Shown: positions 50,439 through 58,792 of the stretch, in pieces
Position numbering within the stretch: position 1 is the stretch's first letter
Layout of the letters: every line of letters begins with the position of its first letter
Assembly: GCF_004349065.1 (NCBI RefSeq)
Contig: NZ_SMKZ01000004.1
Location: 1-64,000 of the forward strand
Length of the DNA: 64,000 bases
Source of the DNA: Jiangella asiatica
GTDB taxonomy: Bacteria; Actinomycetota; Actinomycetes; Jiangellales; Jiangellaceae
Direction: 5' to 3'
Made by a program: the position numbers and the translations under genes
The notes under the pieces: generated by a model
The model's input: only the letters and a program-made list of their open reading frames with translations
Told to the model about the DNA's origin: nothing
Databases searched by the model: none

Positions 50439-50472
50439 CGACGGGGTTGAGGGCGACGTAGTGAGGGGAACG

Positions 50473-51297
50473 ATGTCGGACACCATGACGACGAGCGCAT
50501 CCGGGCAGCCCGCGGCGGCCGCCACCGAGACCACCATCGACATCCGCAACCTCAGCTGCACGTTCAGCTCGAAGCGGAAGCGGACGACGGCGCTGTCGGA
50601 CGTGTCGCTGCGGGTACGGGCCGGAGAGTTCGTGAGCATCGTCGGCCCGTCCGGGTGCGGCAAGTCGACCCTGCTCAAGATCGTCGCCGGGCTGATGCCG
50701 CCGAGCGACGGCGAGGTCCACCTGCTCGGCACGGCGGTCACCGAGCCGCAGCGCGAGATCGGCTTCGCCTTCCAGCGGGCCGCGCTGCTGGAGTGGCGCG
50801 GCGTGCGGGCCAACATCCTGCTCCAGGCCGAGATGCGCGGCATGGACAAGCGACGCGCCGCCGAGCGGGCCGACCACCTCATCGAGCTGACCGGCCTCAC
50901 CGGCTTCGAGACCGCGCTGCCCCACGAGCTCTCCGGCGGCATGCAGCAGCGGGTGGCGCTGTGCCGGGCGCTGCTGCACGAGCCGCCGGTGCTGCTCATG
51001 GACGAACCGTTCGGTGCCCTCGACGCGCTCACCCGCGAGCACATGAACGTCGAGATGCACCGCATCTGGCGCGAGACCGGCACCACCGTCGTCCTCGTCA
51101 CCCACTCCATCGCCGAGGCCGTCTACCTCGGCCAGCGAGTGGTCGTGATGACGCCGCGACCGGGCCGGATCGACCGGGTGTACGACGTCGACCTGCCGGC
51201 GCAGCGCGACTACGGCGCCACCATGTCCAGCCCGGCGTTCGAGACGCTGGCGCGGGAGATCCGGACACTGCTCGGGGCCAGCGGCCACCACGGATGA
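50473..51297 (+). CDS. ABC transporter ATP-binding protein, SsuB/TauB/ThiZ type
   Basis: A 274-residue ATPase with Walker A (GPSGCGKST), Q-loop (AFQRAALLEWRGV), signature LSGGMQQR, Walker B (VLLMDEPFGALD) and H-loop (VTHSIAEA). It powers the permease encoded two genes upstream. ATG 50473 follows GAGGGG; the stop overlaps the next gene start by 4 bp. Confidence 0.93.
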   Translation: MSDTMTTSASGQPAAAATETTIDIRNLSCTFSSKRKRTTALSDVSLRVRAGEFVSIVGPSGCGKSTLLKIVAGLMPPSDGEVHLLGTAVTEPQREIGFAFQRAALLEWRGVRANILLQAEMRGMDKRRAAERADHLIELTGLTGFETALPHELSGGMQQRVALCRALLHEPPVLLMDEPFGALDALTREHMNVEMHRIWRETGTTVVLVTHSIAEAVYLGQRVVVMTPRPGRIDRVYDVDLPAQRDYGATMSSPAFETLAREIRTLLGASGHHG

Positions 51298-52499
51298 CGG
51301 CGGGCGGGCCGGCGCCGGGACCGGCGGGGTCAGCGGCGGAACGGCGGTGGTGGAACACCGCCGGCGCGTGGCTGGCCATCGGCACGTCGCCGGCGGCGCT
51401 GGTGCTCGGCGCCGGCGTGGCCGACCGGCACGACGGGCCGATGCCGCTGGTGGCGCTGCTGGCCGGTGGCGTGGCGATGACGGTCCTGCTCATCCTGCAG
51501 GGCCGGTTCGGGCTGCGTCCGCCGCACGGCGACGGCTGGGCGCTGGCCGACGTCCTCGACGCCTACCTCCCGCGGAGCGGCCGCACCCTCGTCGCGCTCA
51601 TGATGGCACTGGCGATGGCCGGCTGGCTCGGGTTCAACGCGGGACTGGGCGGCGCCGCGCTGGCCTCCGTGGTGGGCACGCCGCGCTGGCTCGGCGTGGT
51701 GGTGCTCGGGCTGCCGCTGATGGCGCTCGCACTGGCCGGGCAGCACCGCTGGAACGCCCTGGCCATGGTGACGACGGCGGCCGCGCTGGCGCTCGTGGTC
51801 ATGATCGCCGCCCGCGGCTCACCGGGCGACCAGCCGCCGGTGACCGCCGAGCTGGGGCAGGCCGGGCCCCTCCTCGCCGACGTCGCGGTCTTCGTCGGCT
51901 ACGTGTCGGTGTTCGCTTTGCGCGCCCCGGACTTCACCGCCGGGCTGCGTGGCCGCTCCGACCTGTGGGCCTGCGCCGGCATCCTGGTGCTGCCGACGCT
52001 GGTCGCGGCCGCGGCCGGCACGACGATCGCCCTGCACAGCGGCTCGTCGGACCTCGTCGCCCACCTGCGGACCTCACAGGTCGGCACGGTGCTGGTGGTC
52101 GTGGCGGTGGTGGCGCCGTGCCTGACCGCGTTCCACTCCGGCGGTCTGGCGCTGCGTTCGGTCAGCGGGCTGTCCGGCCGGGCGGCGATGGTTCTGGTGG
52201 GTTCGGCGGGGCTGGTGCTCGCGGTCGGCGGGTTCGAGTCCGCGCTGCTCCCCTGGCTCACGGTCCTCGCCGCCGTGCTGCCGCCGCTGGTGGTGCCGCT
52301 GACCTGGGAGGCCTGGGCCCGACGGCGCCGGCATCGCGCACCGCGCCCCGTCATCTGGTCGATGTGGCTGCCCGCCGCCGGGCTCGGCATCGTCCTCACG
52401 GTCGCCGACGTACCCGGTGCACCGCTGGCCGGACTGGCGGCCGCCGCACTGTGCACCGGTGCGGCATACGCCCTGGCGACGCTCCGCGCCCGCGGGTGA
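51294..52499 (+). CDS. Cytosine/purine permease-like (NCS1-type) membrane protein
   Basis: A 401-residue membrane protein with about eleven hydrophobic segments. The arrangement and GFNAGLGG- and FVGYVSVFALRAPDFTAG-like segments resemble CodB/NCS1 nucleobase symporters, though similarity is moderate. Coupled to the ABC ATPase by an ATGA overlap. Having a secondary transporter and an ABC importer in one transcript suggests that the same heterocyclic compound is taken up by two routes, or that this protein exports a product. Confidence 0.7.
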   Translation: MTAGGPAPGPAGSAAERRWWNTAGAWLAIGTSPAALVLGAGVADRHDGPMPLVALLAGGVAMTVLLILQGRFGLRPPHGDGWALADVLDAYLPRSGRTLVALMMALAMAGWLGFNAGLGGAALASVVGTPRWLGVVVLGLPLMALALAGQHRWNALAMVTTAAALALVVMIAARGSPGDQPPVTAELGQAGPLLADVAVFVGYVSVFALRAPDFTAGLRGRSDLWACAGILVLPTLVAAAAGTTIALHSGSSDLVAHLRTSQVGTVLVVVAVVAPCLTAFHSGGLALRSVSGLSGRAAMVLVGSAGLVLAVGGFESALLPWLTVLAAVLPPLVVPLTWEAWARRRRHRAPRPVIWSMWLPAAGLGIVLTVADVPGAPLAGLAAAALCTGAAYALATLRARG

Positions 52500-52536
52500 T
52501 CGTCCCACGCAGCCGCTGTCGCCGGTGACCGAAACG

Positions 52537-52588
52537 TTGACTCCGAGCGGCGGCCACCGTTAGCTTGGCTGAGCGGAAAGCGCTTGCC
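52537..52588 (+). promoter_or_regulatory. Promoter and LacI-family operator of the TIM-barrel isomerase gene
   Basis: TTGACT (52537-52542), 18 bp, TAGCTT (52561-52566) is a clear promoter. GGAAAGCGCTTGCC (52575-52588) sits directly at the predicted start point. Its reverse complement is identical to the site at 53789-53802. Confidence 0.75.
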
Positions 52589-52632
52589 ACCGTCAGAAGT
52601 TCACCGTCGAACCCCGGAAGGTGGAACTCACG

Positions 52633-53499
52633 ATGCCCCGTCCCGTGCCCCTGAACCGCCGCACTTTCGTCCGCACCGCCCTCGCTTCGGCCGGCGCCGT
52701 CGCCCTCGGTCCGACCGTCGCCGCGGCCGCCTCGGAACCCACGCCAATGCGGATCATCCCCCGCCCGTCGATCGGGATGCACCTGTACACGATGCGCCGC
52801 TCCCTCGCCGTCGACTTCGCCGGCACGCTCCAGGCGCTCGCCGACATCGGCTACGCCACCGTCGGCGTCAGCGGACGGCACGGTCACAGCGCCGCGGCGA
52901 TCCGCTCGATGATCGACGACACCGGGATGAGGGCCGTCCTCGAACACGTCGGCTACGACCGCCTCACGAACAACCTGGAGGGGGCCTGCGAGGACGTCGT
53001 CACGCTGGGCGGCCACTGGGTGGTGACCTCCAGCCTGCCCGGGTCGCTGTACACCGCCGACGGAATCCGCCAGGCGGCCGCCGAGTTCAACCGGGCCGGG
53101 GCGATCGCCGCGACGTACGGACTGAAGGTGCTGCACCACAATCACGATGCGGAGTTCCGCACCGACGGCGGCCGGGTGCTCTACGACATCCTGGTCGAGG
53201 AGACCGACCCCTACTACGTCGGCTTCGAGCTCGACGTCTACTGGGCGGCGAAGGGCGGTCACGACGCCGCCGACTACTTCGTCCGCTACCCCGCCCGCTT
53301 CCCCGCGCTTCACGTCAAGGACATGGCACCCGACGGCGGGTTCGCGGACGTAGGCTCCGGCGTGCTCGACTTCGCTACGATGTTCCAGGATGCCCGCCGC
53401 GGCGGAGTCCGCCAGTTCCTCGTCGAGCACGACAACCCGCAGGACGAGCTCAGCACCGCCCGCAACAGCTTCCACGCCCTGCGAACGTTGCGTTTCTGA
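52633..53499 (+). CDS. Tat-exported sugar phosphate isomerase/epimerase (xylose isomerase-like TIM barrel)
   Basis: A 288-residue protein with a twin-arginine signal (NRRTFVRTALASAGAVALG, cleavage near AAAA) followed by an AP_endonuc_2/xylose-isomerase-like barrel. Probable metal ligands lie in KVLHHNHDAEF, ELDVYWAAKGG, ALHVKDM and FLVEHDNP. Exported members are linked to breakdown of modified sugars or sugar ketoacids. ATG 52633 has GGAAGGTGG upstream. A LacI-type operator at its promoter ties it to the neighbouring ThuA gene. Confidence 0.85.
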   Translation: MPRPVPLNRRTFVRTALASAGAVALGPTVAAAASEPTPMRIIPRPSIGMHLYTMRRSLAVDFAGTLQALADIGYATVGVSGRHGHSAAAIRSMIDDTGMRAVLEHVGYDRLTNNLEGACEDVVTLGGHWVVTSSLPGSLYTADGIRQAAAEFNRAGAIAATYGLKVLHHNHDAEFRTDGGRVLYDILVEETDPYYVGFELDVYWAAKGGHDAADYFVRYPARFPALHVKDMAPDGGFADVGSGVLDFATMFQDARRGGVRQFLVEHDNPQDELSTARNSFHALRTLRF

Positions 53500-53519
53500 C
53501 CTCGAACCACCCTTCTTGT

Positions 53520-53579
53520 GTTGATCAAGGCCCAGGGCGTGGGCACAGGCTCGCGTTTGCTGTGCCCTTGATCATCAAC
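53520..53579. repeat. 60-bp interrupted inverted repeat
   Basis: The right arm CTGTGCCCTTGATCA (53560-53574) is complementary to a left arm split by 10 nt: TGATCAAGG (53522-53530) plus GGGCACAG (53541-53548). Flanking GTTGA/TCAAC bases extend the symmetry. It stands 20 bp after the isomerase stop, so it may terminate that transcript, but its size and interruption look more like a mobile palindromic unit. Confidence 0.6.
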
Positions 53580-53587
53580 GATCCGCT

Positions 53588-53656
53588 ACATCACGAGGAT
53601 CGCGTGTGCTCCACCATGGTCGTAACCCTGGTGAGGCGCGAGAACTCCTGGTGATT
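53588..53656 (+). repeat. 69-bp hairpin-forming dispersed repeat, copy 2
   Basis: Aligns gap-free with the reverse complement of 26530-26598 at 52 of 69 positions. Outer arms ATCAC-G-AGGA and TCCT-G-GTGAT and inner arms CACC/GGTG are kept, while loop sequences differ. It follows the 53520-53579 palindrome after 8 bp. Confidence 0.72.
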
Positions 53657-53755
53657 TCGGGACGGCGCGTTCCCACACCGTCGCTTCACCAGCCACCAGC
53701 GAACCCGCGCGAGCGGCCGGTCACGGCCAATCCGTGACATATGTCGTAACTCCAC

Positions 53756-53824
53756 TTGATCCGCCCGTAACCCAGCCCTATGCTTCGCGGCAAGCGCTTT
53801 CCACCATTCCGGTAAGCGCTTGCA
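53756..53824 (+). promoter_or_regulatory. ThuA gene promoter with two LacI-family operators
   Basis: TTGATC (53756-53761), 17 bp, TATGCT (53779-53784) is the promoter. GGCAAGCGCTTTCC (53789-53802) covers the predicted start point and GGTAAGCGCTTGCA (53811-53824) lies 22 bp further, two helical turns away, allowing side-by-side binding. A 10-bp palindrome GACATATGTC lies upstream at 53736-53745. Confidence 0.75.
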
Positions 53825-53874
53825 CAGAACCACAGACCGAACGTCGCCGCCTGGCGCATCGGAGGTGCCGGTTC

Positions 53875-56800
53875 ATGTACCGTCCAGCCCTGGTCACCGC
53901 GGTCGCCGTCGCTCTCTCGGCCGTCGTCCTGCCTGCCGCGGCCCTGTCCGCCGTCGCCGCGACGGGCACGATGCAGGCTCAACAGGCCGAGAGCTTCGAC
54001 GCCCTGGTCTTCTCCAAGACCACGAACTTCTACCACGAGTCCATCCCGTACGGCGTCGCGGCCATCGAGGCTCTCGGCGAGGAGCACGGCTTCAACGTCG
54101 TGGTCTCCGACGACGCCGCCAACTTCACCGACGAGACGCTCGCCGAGTTCGAGGTGGTGATCTTCAACAACACCAACTCGACGCCGCAGGCGGGCAACCT
54201 GCTGAACGAGGAGCAGCGCGCGGCGTTCCAGCGCTACATCCAGGGTGGTGGCGGCTTCGTCGGCATCCACTCGGCGTCGGGCACCGAGCGGGACTGGGAG
54301 TGGTACGGCGAGCTGGTGGGCGCGTTCTTCCTGAGCCATCCGCCGATCCAGGAGGTGGAGGTCGAGGTCGACGACCCGGTGCACCCGTCGACGAGTCACC
54401 TGCCGCAGGAGTGGGTGCGCACCGAGGAACCGTACGACTTCGTCACCAACCCGCGCGGCGACGTGCACGTGCTGGCCAGCTTCGACTCGAAGTCCTACAC
54501 GGGGCACAGGATGGGTGCGGACCACCCGATCACGTGGTGTCAGAACTTCGACGGCGGCCGCTCCTGGTACACGGGCATGGGCCACAACCCGTCGGCGTTC
54601 ACCGACGAGCCGCTGTTCGTCCAGCACCTGCTGGGCGGCATCCAGTGGGCCGCGGGCGTCGTCGACGGCGACTGCGGCGCGACATCGAACCACAACTTCG
54701 AGAAGGTCCTGCTCGACGGCAACACCGACGACCCGCTGGCCATGGACATCGACGAGACCGGCCGGGTGTTCTACGTCCAGCGCGGCGGCGCGGTGAAGGT
54801 CTTCGACCCCACGACGGCGCAGACGGAGACGGTCGCGACCTTCGACGTCCTGGTGGAGCACACGCACGGGATGCATGGCATCGTGCTGGACCCGGACTTC
54901 GCCGAGAACCACTGGCTCTACCTCTACTACTCCCCCATCGACGACGAAGACACTGTCATCGCCCGCTTCACCTACGACGAGGCCACCGGGACCATCGACA
55001 TGGCTTCGCGGCAGGTGCTGTTCGAGCTGCCGTCGCAGCGGGAGGTCAACGCGCACGAGGGCGGCGGCATGGACTTCGACGCCCAGGGCAACCTCTACGT
55101 CGCGACCGGCGACAACTCCTCCCCCTGCTGCAGCGGCTACGGCGCGACCGACGAGCGGCCGGGCTTCGAGTACAACGACGCCCAACGGTCGTCGGCCAAC
55201 ACCAACGACCTGCGCGGCAAGATCCTTCGGGTGCACCCGGAGGACGACGGCACGTACACGATCCCCGCGGGAAACCTGTTCCCGCCCGGCACGGCGAACA
55301 CCCGGCCCGAGATCTACGTGATGGGCCTGCGCAACCCGTACCGCATCCACGTCGACGAGGAGACCGGCTGGCTGTACTGGGGCGACGTCGGCCCGGACGC
55401 CCGCGTCGACAGCGACACCCGGGGCAGCAAGGGCTTCGACGAGTGGAACCAGGCCCGGGCGGCGGGCAACTTCGGCTGGCCGCACTGCATCGGCGCCAAC
55501 CAGGCGTACAACGACTTCGACTACGCCACCAGCGAGTCCGGCCCGTTGTACGACTGCGCCGGCGGCCCGGTCAACGACTCGCCGAACAACACCGGGCTGA
55601 CGCAGCTGCCGCCGGCACAGCCGGCCTGGCTGCCCTACCCGTACGACGTGTCGCCGGAGTATCCGGAGCTCGGCAGCGGCGGCCGCCTGGCCATCGGCGG
55701 GCCGACCTACCACTTCGACCCCGACAACCCGTCGGAGGCGAAGTTCCCCGAGTACTACGACGACACCGTGCTCATCGCCGAGTGGACCCGCAACGCCATC
55801 TTCGAGGTGAAGCTCGACGAGGCCGGCCAGCCGGCGATCATCAACCCGTTCATGCCGGGTGTGGAGTTCCTGCGCCCGATCGACCTGCAGTTCGGCCCGG
55901 ACGGCTCGCTGTACGTCATCGAGTGGGGCACCAACTACGGCGGCTCCGGGCGCGGTGACCCCAACACCGACTCCGGCATCTACAAGATCAACTACGCTCG
56001 TCCCGGTGAGAGGTCGCCCGTCGCCCGCGCGACCGCAACGCCGACGTCCGGCCAGCCGCCGCTGACGGTCGAGTTCTCCAGCGAGGGCTCCGGCGACCCC
56101 GACGAGCACCCGATCGAGTACGCGTGGGACTTCGAGTCCGACGGCACGGTCGACTCCACCGAGGCGAACCCCACGCACACCTACACCGAGCGCGGCAACG
56201 TCACCGCCCGGCTCACCGTGACCGACCCGACCGGGCGCACCGGCATCGTCAACCTGCCGATCAGCGTGGGCAACACCGCGCCGGAGGTCGAGATGATCGA
56301 GCCGGTGGACGGGCAGTTCTTCGACTTCGGCGAGCCGGTCGGCTTCGAGGTCGAGGTCGCCGATGCCGAGGACGGCACCTCCGGCGACGGCATCGACTGC
56401 CAGCAGGTGATCACCCAGCCCTACCTCGGGCACGATCAGCACGGGCACCCGTTGGAGCAGTACCACGGCTGCACCGGCGAGATCCAGACCATCGTCGACG
56501 ACGGGCACGGCGAGCACGACAACATCTACTACATCGTCGACTCCACCTACACCGACCAAGGCGCCGACGGCGTCGAGCCGCTCACCGGCGGAGATTCCGC
56601 CATCCTGCAGCCGCGGCTCAAGCAGGCCGAGCACTGGACCAGCGCCAGCGACGTCGTCCTCTTCGACACCGAGGAGGGCACCGGCAACCGGATGGTCGGC
56701 CAGATCGGCCACGGTGACTACCTGTCGTTCGAACCGATCAACCTGCGCGGCGTCGACCAGGTCGACGTGCGGTACGCGTCGGCCGGCACGGGCGGCACGA

Positions 56801-58452
56801 TCGAGCTGCGGGTGGACGCCGTCGACGGACCGCTCGTCGGCAGTGGCCGGCTGGAGCCGACCGGCGACTCGTACGCCTTCGAGAACGTCACCATCCCGGT
56901 GGAGGACCCCGGCGGCAGCCACGAGCTGTTCCTGGTCTTCACGAACAACCCCGGCGACACCTACCTGTTCAACCTCGACTCGCTGCGCTTCGGGCACACC
57001 GTGCTCGACGGCGTCCGCGCGGCCCACGCGCAGGTGCGGGCGCTGCGCGCGGCCGTCGCCGAGCACGGTGCCGCGCTGACCGACGAGCAGTCGGCATACC
57101 TGAACAGCACCGCGGACCGAATGGACGTGGAACTGGCCGGCGCGCTGGAAACCGCCAGCGACGACCCGGGCTTCGACCGGCACCTGGACCGGGCGCTGAT
57201 GTTCGCCAACCAGGGCCGGCAATGGGTGCGCGGTCAGCAGCTCGACGGCGCGATGGCCGACGACGTCGCCGCCGGCCTGCTCGTCCCGCTCGACGCCGCC
57301 GCGACGGCGCTGCAGACGGCGCTGAGCCGGGCCGACGGGGTCAGCGCTGCGCTCGTGCCCGGCGACGGGGCGGTCACCGCGGGCGAGACGGTGCGCGTCG
57401 AGGCCAGTCTCACCAACGACGGCGACACTGAGCTGCGCGCGCCCGCGGTCGAGCTGACCGTGCCGGACGGCTGGCAGGCCGAGCCGGCGGGGCCGACGTC
57501 GGCCGCGTCGCTCGCGCCGGGCGCCACGCTGACCGGAGCGTGGGACGTGTCGGTGCCAGTCGGCGCCACGCTGGGCGAGGTGAGCCTGACCGGTGCGGCC
57601 GGCTACGCGCACATCGGTCGGGACCGCGTCGTCGTGTCGCTGTCGGCGCCGCTCACCGTCCGTCCGGCGGTGGAGGCGACGCAGGTCGCGGTCGCCGCGC
57701 CGGTGTTCAGCGGCCGGGAGACCACCGCGACGGTCACCGTCGCCAACCACCGCTCCGCCGCGGCGGCCGACGTGACGGCGACGGTGTCGGTGCCGGACGG
57801 CTGGACGGCTGGCAGCGCGACTGCGACGGTCGCGGCCGGTGAGACGGTGACGCTGGACGTGCCGGTGACCGCGCCCGCGGCCGGGCCGGCGGCCGGACAG
57901 CTGACCGAGGCGCAGCTCACGGCGACCGTGACCGCGCCGGGCGTCGTCGTCGGCGGCGCACCGGCCGCCGCGACGTACGCCGTCCCGCACGGCGACGACC
58001 TCGTGCTGGCGCTGGACGGTGGCTCGCCTACCAGCCCGGTACTGGAGTCGTACGCCCCGTTGTCACCGGACCACGCCTGGGACGAGGCCCGCGGCTACGG
58101 CTGGGTCACCGGCGCGCCGCTACAGCGCGACCGCGGCCATCCCGATGCCCTGCGCCGGGACTTCGTGCTGGACAACCGGGGCCCGGGCGTGCTGCGGCTG
58201 ACCCTGCCGCCGGGCCAGCACGCGGTGTCGCTGCTGACCGGGGACCCGAACTTCTCCACCTCCGGGTTCGTCGTGGAAGCAGACGGCCAGGTGGTCGTCC
58301 CGGCTAGAGCCACGCTGCCGACCGGCACCTACGCGTGGGAGCAGTTCACCCTGGACGGCGGCACGGAGGGCCGCACCGTGGACCTGCGGCTGTCCAGCCC
58401 GACCGGCAACTACTGGCGCATCCTCGCCCTGCTGGTGGACGACACGGCGTAG
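53875..58452 (+). CDS. Secreted multidomain ThuA / glucose-sorbosone dehydrogenase / PKD / CBM6 protein
   Basis: A 1525-residue exported protein. A signal peptide (~1-30) is followed by a ThuA glutamine-amidotransferase-like domain (~41-259, with GGGFVGIHSASG), a PQQ-type glucose/sorbosone dehydrogenase six-bladed propeller (~272-707; HGMHGIVLDPDF, GLRNPYRIHVDEETG), a PKD domain (~712-799), a linker, a CBM6-like carbohydrate-binding domain (~905-1042), a helical segment (~1043-1157), two NEW3-like beta-sandwiches (~1158-1358) and a C-terminal carbohydrate-binding-like domain (~1369-1525). It probably binds and oxidises a polysaccharide or glycoside outside the cell. ATG chosen by GGAGGTG upstream. 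Confidence 0.88.
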   Translation: MYRPALVTAVAVALSAVVLPAAALSAVAATGTMQAQQAESFDALVFSKTTNFYHESIPYGVAAIEALGEEHGFNVVVSDDAANFTDETLAEFEVVIFNNTNSTPQAGNLLNEEQRAAFQRYIQGGGGFVGIHSASGTERDWEWYGELVGAFFLSHPPIQEVEVEVDDPVHPSTSHLPQEWVRTEEPYDFVTNPRGDVHVLASFDSKSYTGHRMGADHPITWCQNFDGGRSWYTGMGHNPSAFTDEPLFVQHLLGGIQWAAGVVDGDCGATSNHNFEKVLLDGNTDDPLAMDIDETGRVFYVQRGGAVKVFDPTTAQTETVATFDVLVEHTHGMHGIVLDPDFAENHWLYLYYSPIDDEDTVIARFTYDEATGTIDMASRQVLFELPSQREVNAHEGGGMDFDAQGNLYVATGDNSSPCCSGYGATDERPGFEYNDAQRSSANTNDLRGKILRVHPEDDGTYTIPAGNLFPPGTANTRPEIYVMGLRNPYRIHVDEETGWLYWGDVGPDARVDSDTRGSKGFDEWNQARAAGNFGWPHCIGANQAYNDFDYATSESGPLYDCAGGPVNDSPNNTGLTQLPPAQPAWLPYPYDVSPEYPELGSGGRLAIGGPTYHFDPDNPSEAKFPEYYDDTVLIAEWTRNAIFEVKLDEAGQPAIINPFMPGVEFLRPIDLQFGPDGSLYVIEWGTNYGGSGRGDPNTDSGIYKINYARPGERSPVARATATPTSGQPPLTVEFSSEGSGDPDEHPIEYAWDFESDGTVDSTEANPTHTYTERGNVTARLTVTDPTGRTGIVNLPISVGNTAPEVEMIEPVDGQFFDFGEPVGFEVEVADAEDGTSGDGIDCQQVITQPYLGHDQHGHPLEQYHGCTGEIQTIVDDGHGEHDNIYYIVDSTYTDQGADGVEPLTGGDSAILQPRLKQAEHWTSASDVVLFDTEEGTGNRMVGQIGHGDYLSFEPINLRGVDQVDVRYASAGTGGTIELRVDAVDGPLVGSGRLEPTGDSYAFENVTIPVEDPGGSHELFLVFTNNPGDTYLFNLDSLRFGHTVLDGVRAAHAQVRALRAAVAEHGAALTDEQSAYLNSTADRMDVELAGALETASDDPGFDRHLDRALMFANQGRQWVRGQQLDGAMADDVAAGLLVPLDAAATALQTALSRADGVSAALVPGDGAVTAGETVRVEASLTNDGDTELRAPAVELTVPDGWQAEPAGPTSAASLAPGATLTGAWDVSVPVGATLGEVSLTGAAGYAHIGRDRVVVSLSAPLTVRPAVEATQVAVAAPVFSGRETTATVTVANHRSAAAADVTATVSVPDGWTAGSATATVAAGETVTLDVPVTAPAAGPAAGQLTEAQLTATVTAPGVVVGGAPAAATYAVPHGDDLVLALDGGSPTSPVLESYAPLSPDHAWDEARGYGWVTGAPLQRDRGHPDALRRDFVLDNRGPGVLRLTLPPGQHAVSLLTGDPNFSTSGFVVEADGQVVVPARATLPTGTYAWEQFTLDGGTEGRTVDLRLSSPTGNYWRILALLVDDTA

Positions 58453-58473
58453 CGATCAGAACTCGGCCGGCGG

Positions 58474-58495
58474 CGGGACGATCCGCAGCGTCCCG
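58474..58495 (+). terminator. Candidate terminator after the ThuA gene
   Basis: Perfect 7-bp arms CGGGACG (58474-58480) and CGTCCCG (58489-58495) with an 8-nt loop, 22 bp beyond the stop codon. No U-tract. Confidence 0.45.
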
Positions 58496-58541
58496 TCGCT
58501 GGCCTGCTTCACCACCACGATGGCGCCGACTATGGCAAGAC

Positions 58542-58559
58542 GATGGTAGTCTGATGGTA
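58542..58559 (+). promoter_or_regulatory. vapBC leaderless promoter with direct repeats
   Basis: GATGGTA occurs at 58542-58548 and 58553-58559, 11 bp apart, and a TAGTCT -10 box (58547-58552) lies six bases before the vapB ATG. This is the spacing of leaderless actinobacterial transcripts. The repeats overlap the -10, as expected for autorepression by VapB. Confidence 0.55.
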
Positions 58560-58792
58560 TGCGAACGACCATCGACAAGGCGGGCCGCCTGGTCCTTCCC
58601 AAGCAGCTGCGCGAACGCGTCGGCATGAGCGCTGGAGAGGTGGACGTTACGGTCGACGGAGCCGGGCTGCGTATCGAGCCCCTCGCCGGCGACGACCTCG
58701 ACGAGCGGGGTGACCGACTGGTCGTGCCGCCGTCAGGCGTTGTGATCGACGACGAGCTCGTCCGGGCCCTGCGCGATGCCGACCAACGCTGA
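58559..58792 (+). CDS. vapB: AbrB/VapB-type antitoxin
   Basis: A 77-residue antitoxin. An N-terminal SpoVT/AbrB swapped-hairpin DNA-binding domain (MRTTIDKAGRLVLPKQLRER, residues 1-45) is followed by an acidic C-terminal toxin-binding segment. No ribosome-binding site precedes the ATG, fitting a leaderless mRNA. Its end overlaps the vapC start by 17 bp. It should neutralise VapC and repress its own promoter. Confidence 0.9.
   Translation: MRTTIDKAGRLVLPKQLRERVGMSAGEVDVTVDGAGLRIEPLAGDDLDERGDRLVVPPSGVVIDDELVRALRDADQR

Noticed and set aside
53686-57990. A 1434-codon open frame on the minus strand opposite the ThuA gene
   Set aside because: Long antisense frames are expected in high-GC genes. 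It has no recognisable domain or ribosome-binding site, and the plus strand encodes well-conserved domains throughout.
58456-58572. A 38-codon minus-strand frame between the ThuA and vapB genes, ending in a Pro-rich VPPPAEF tail
   Set aside because: It overlaps the vapB start and promoter, lacks a ribosome-binding site and is too short to judge. It may be a remnant, but nothing supports expression.
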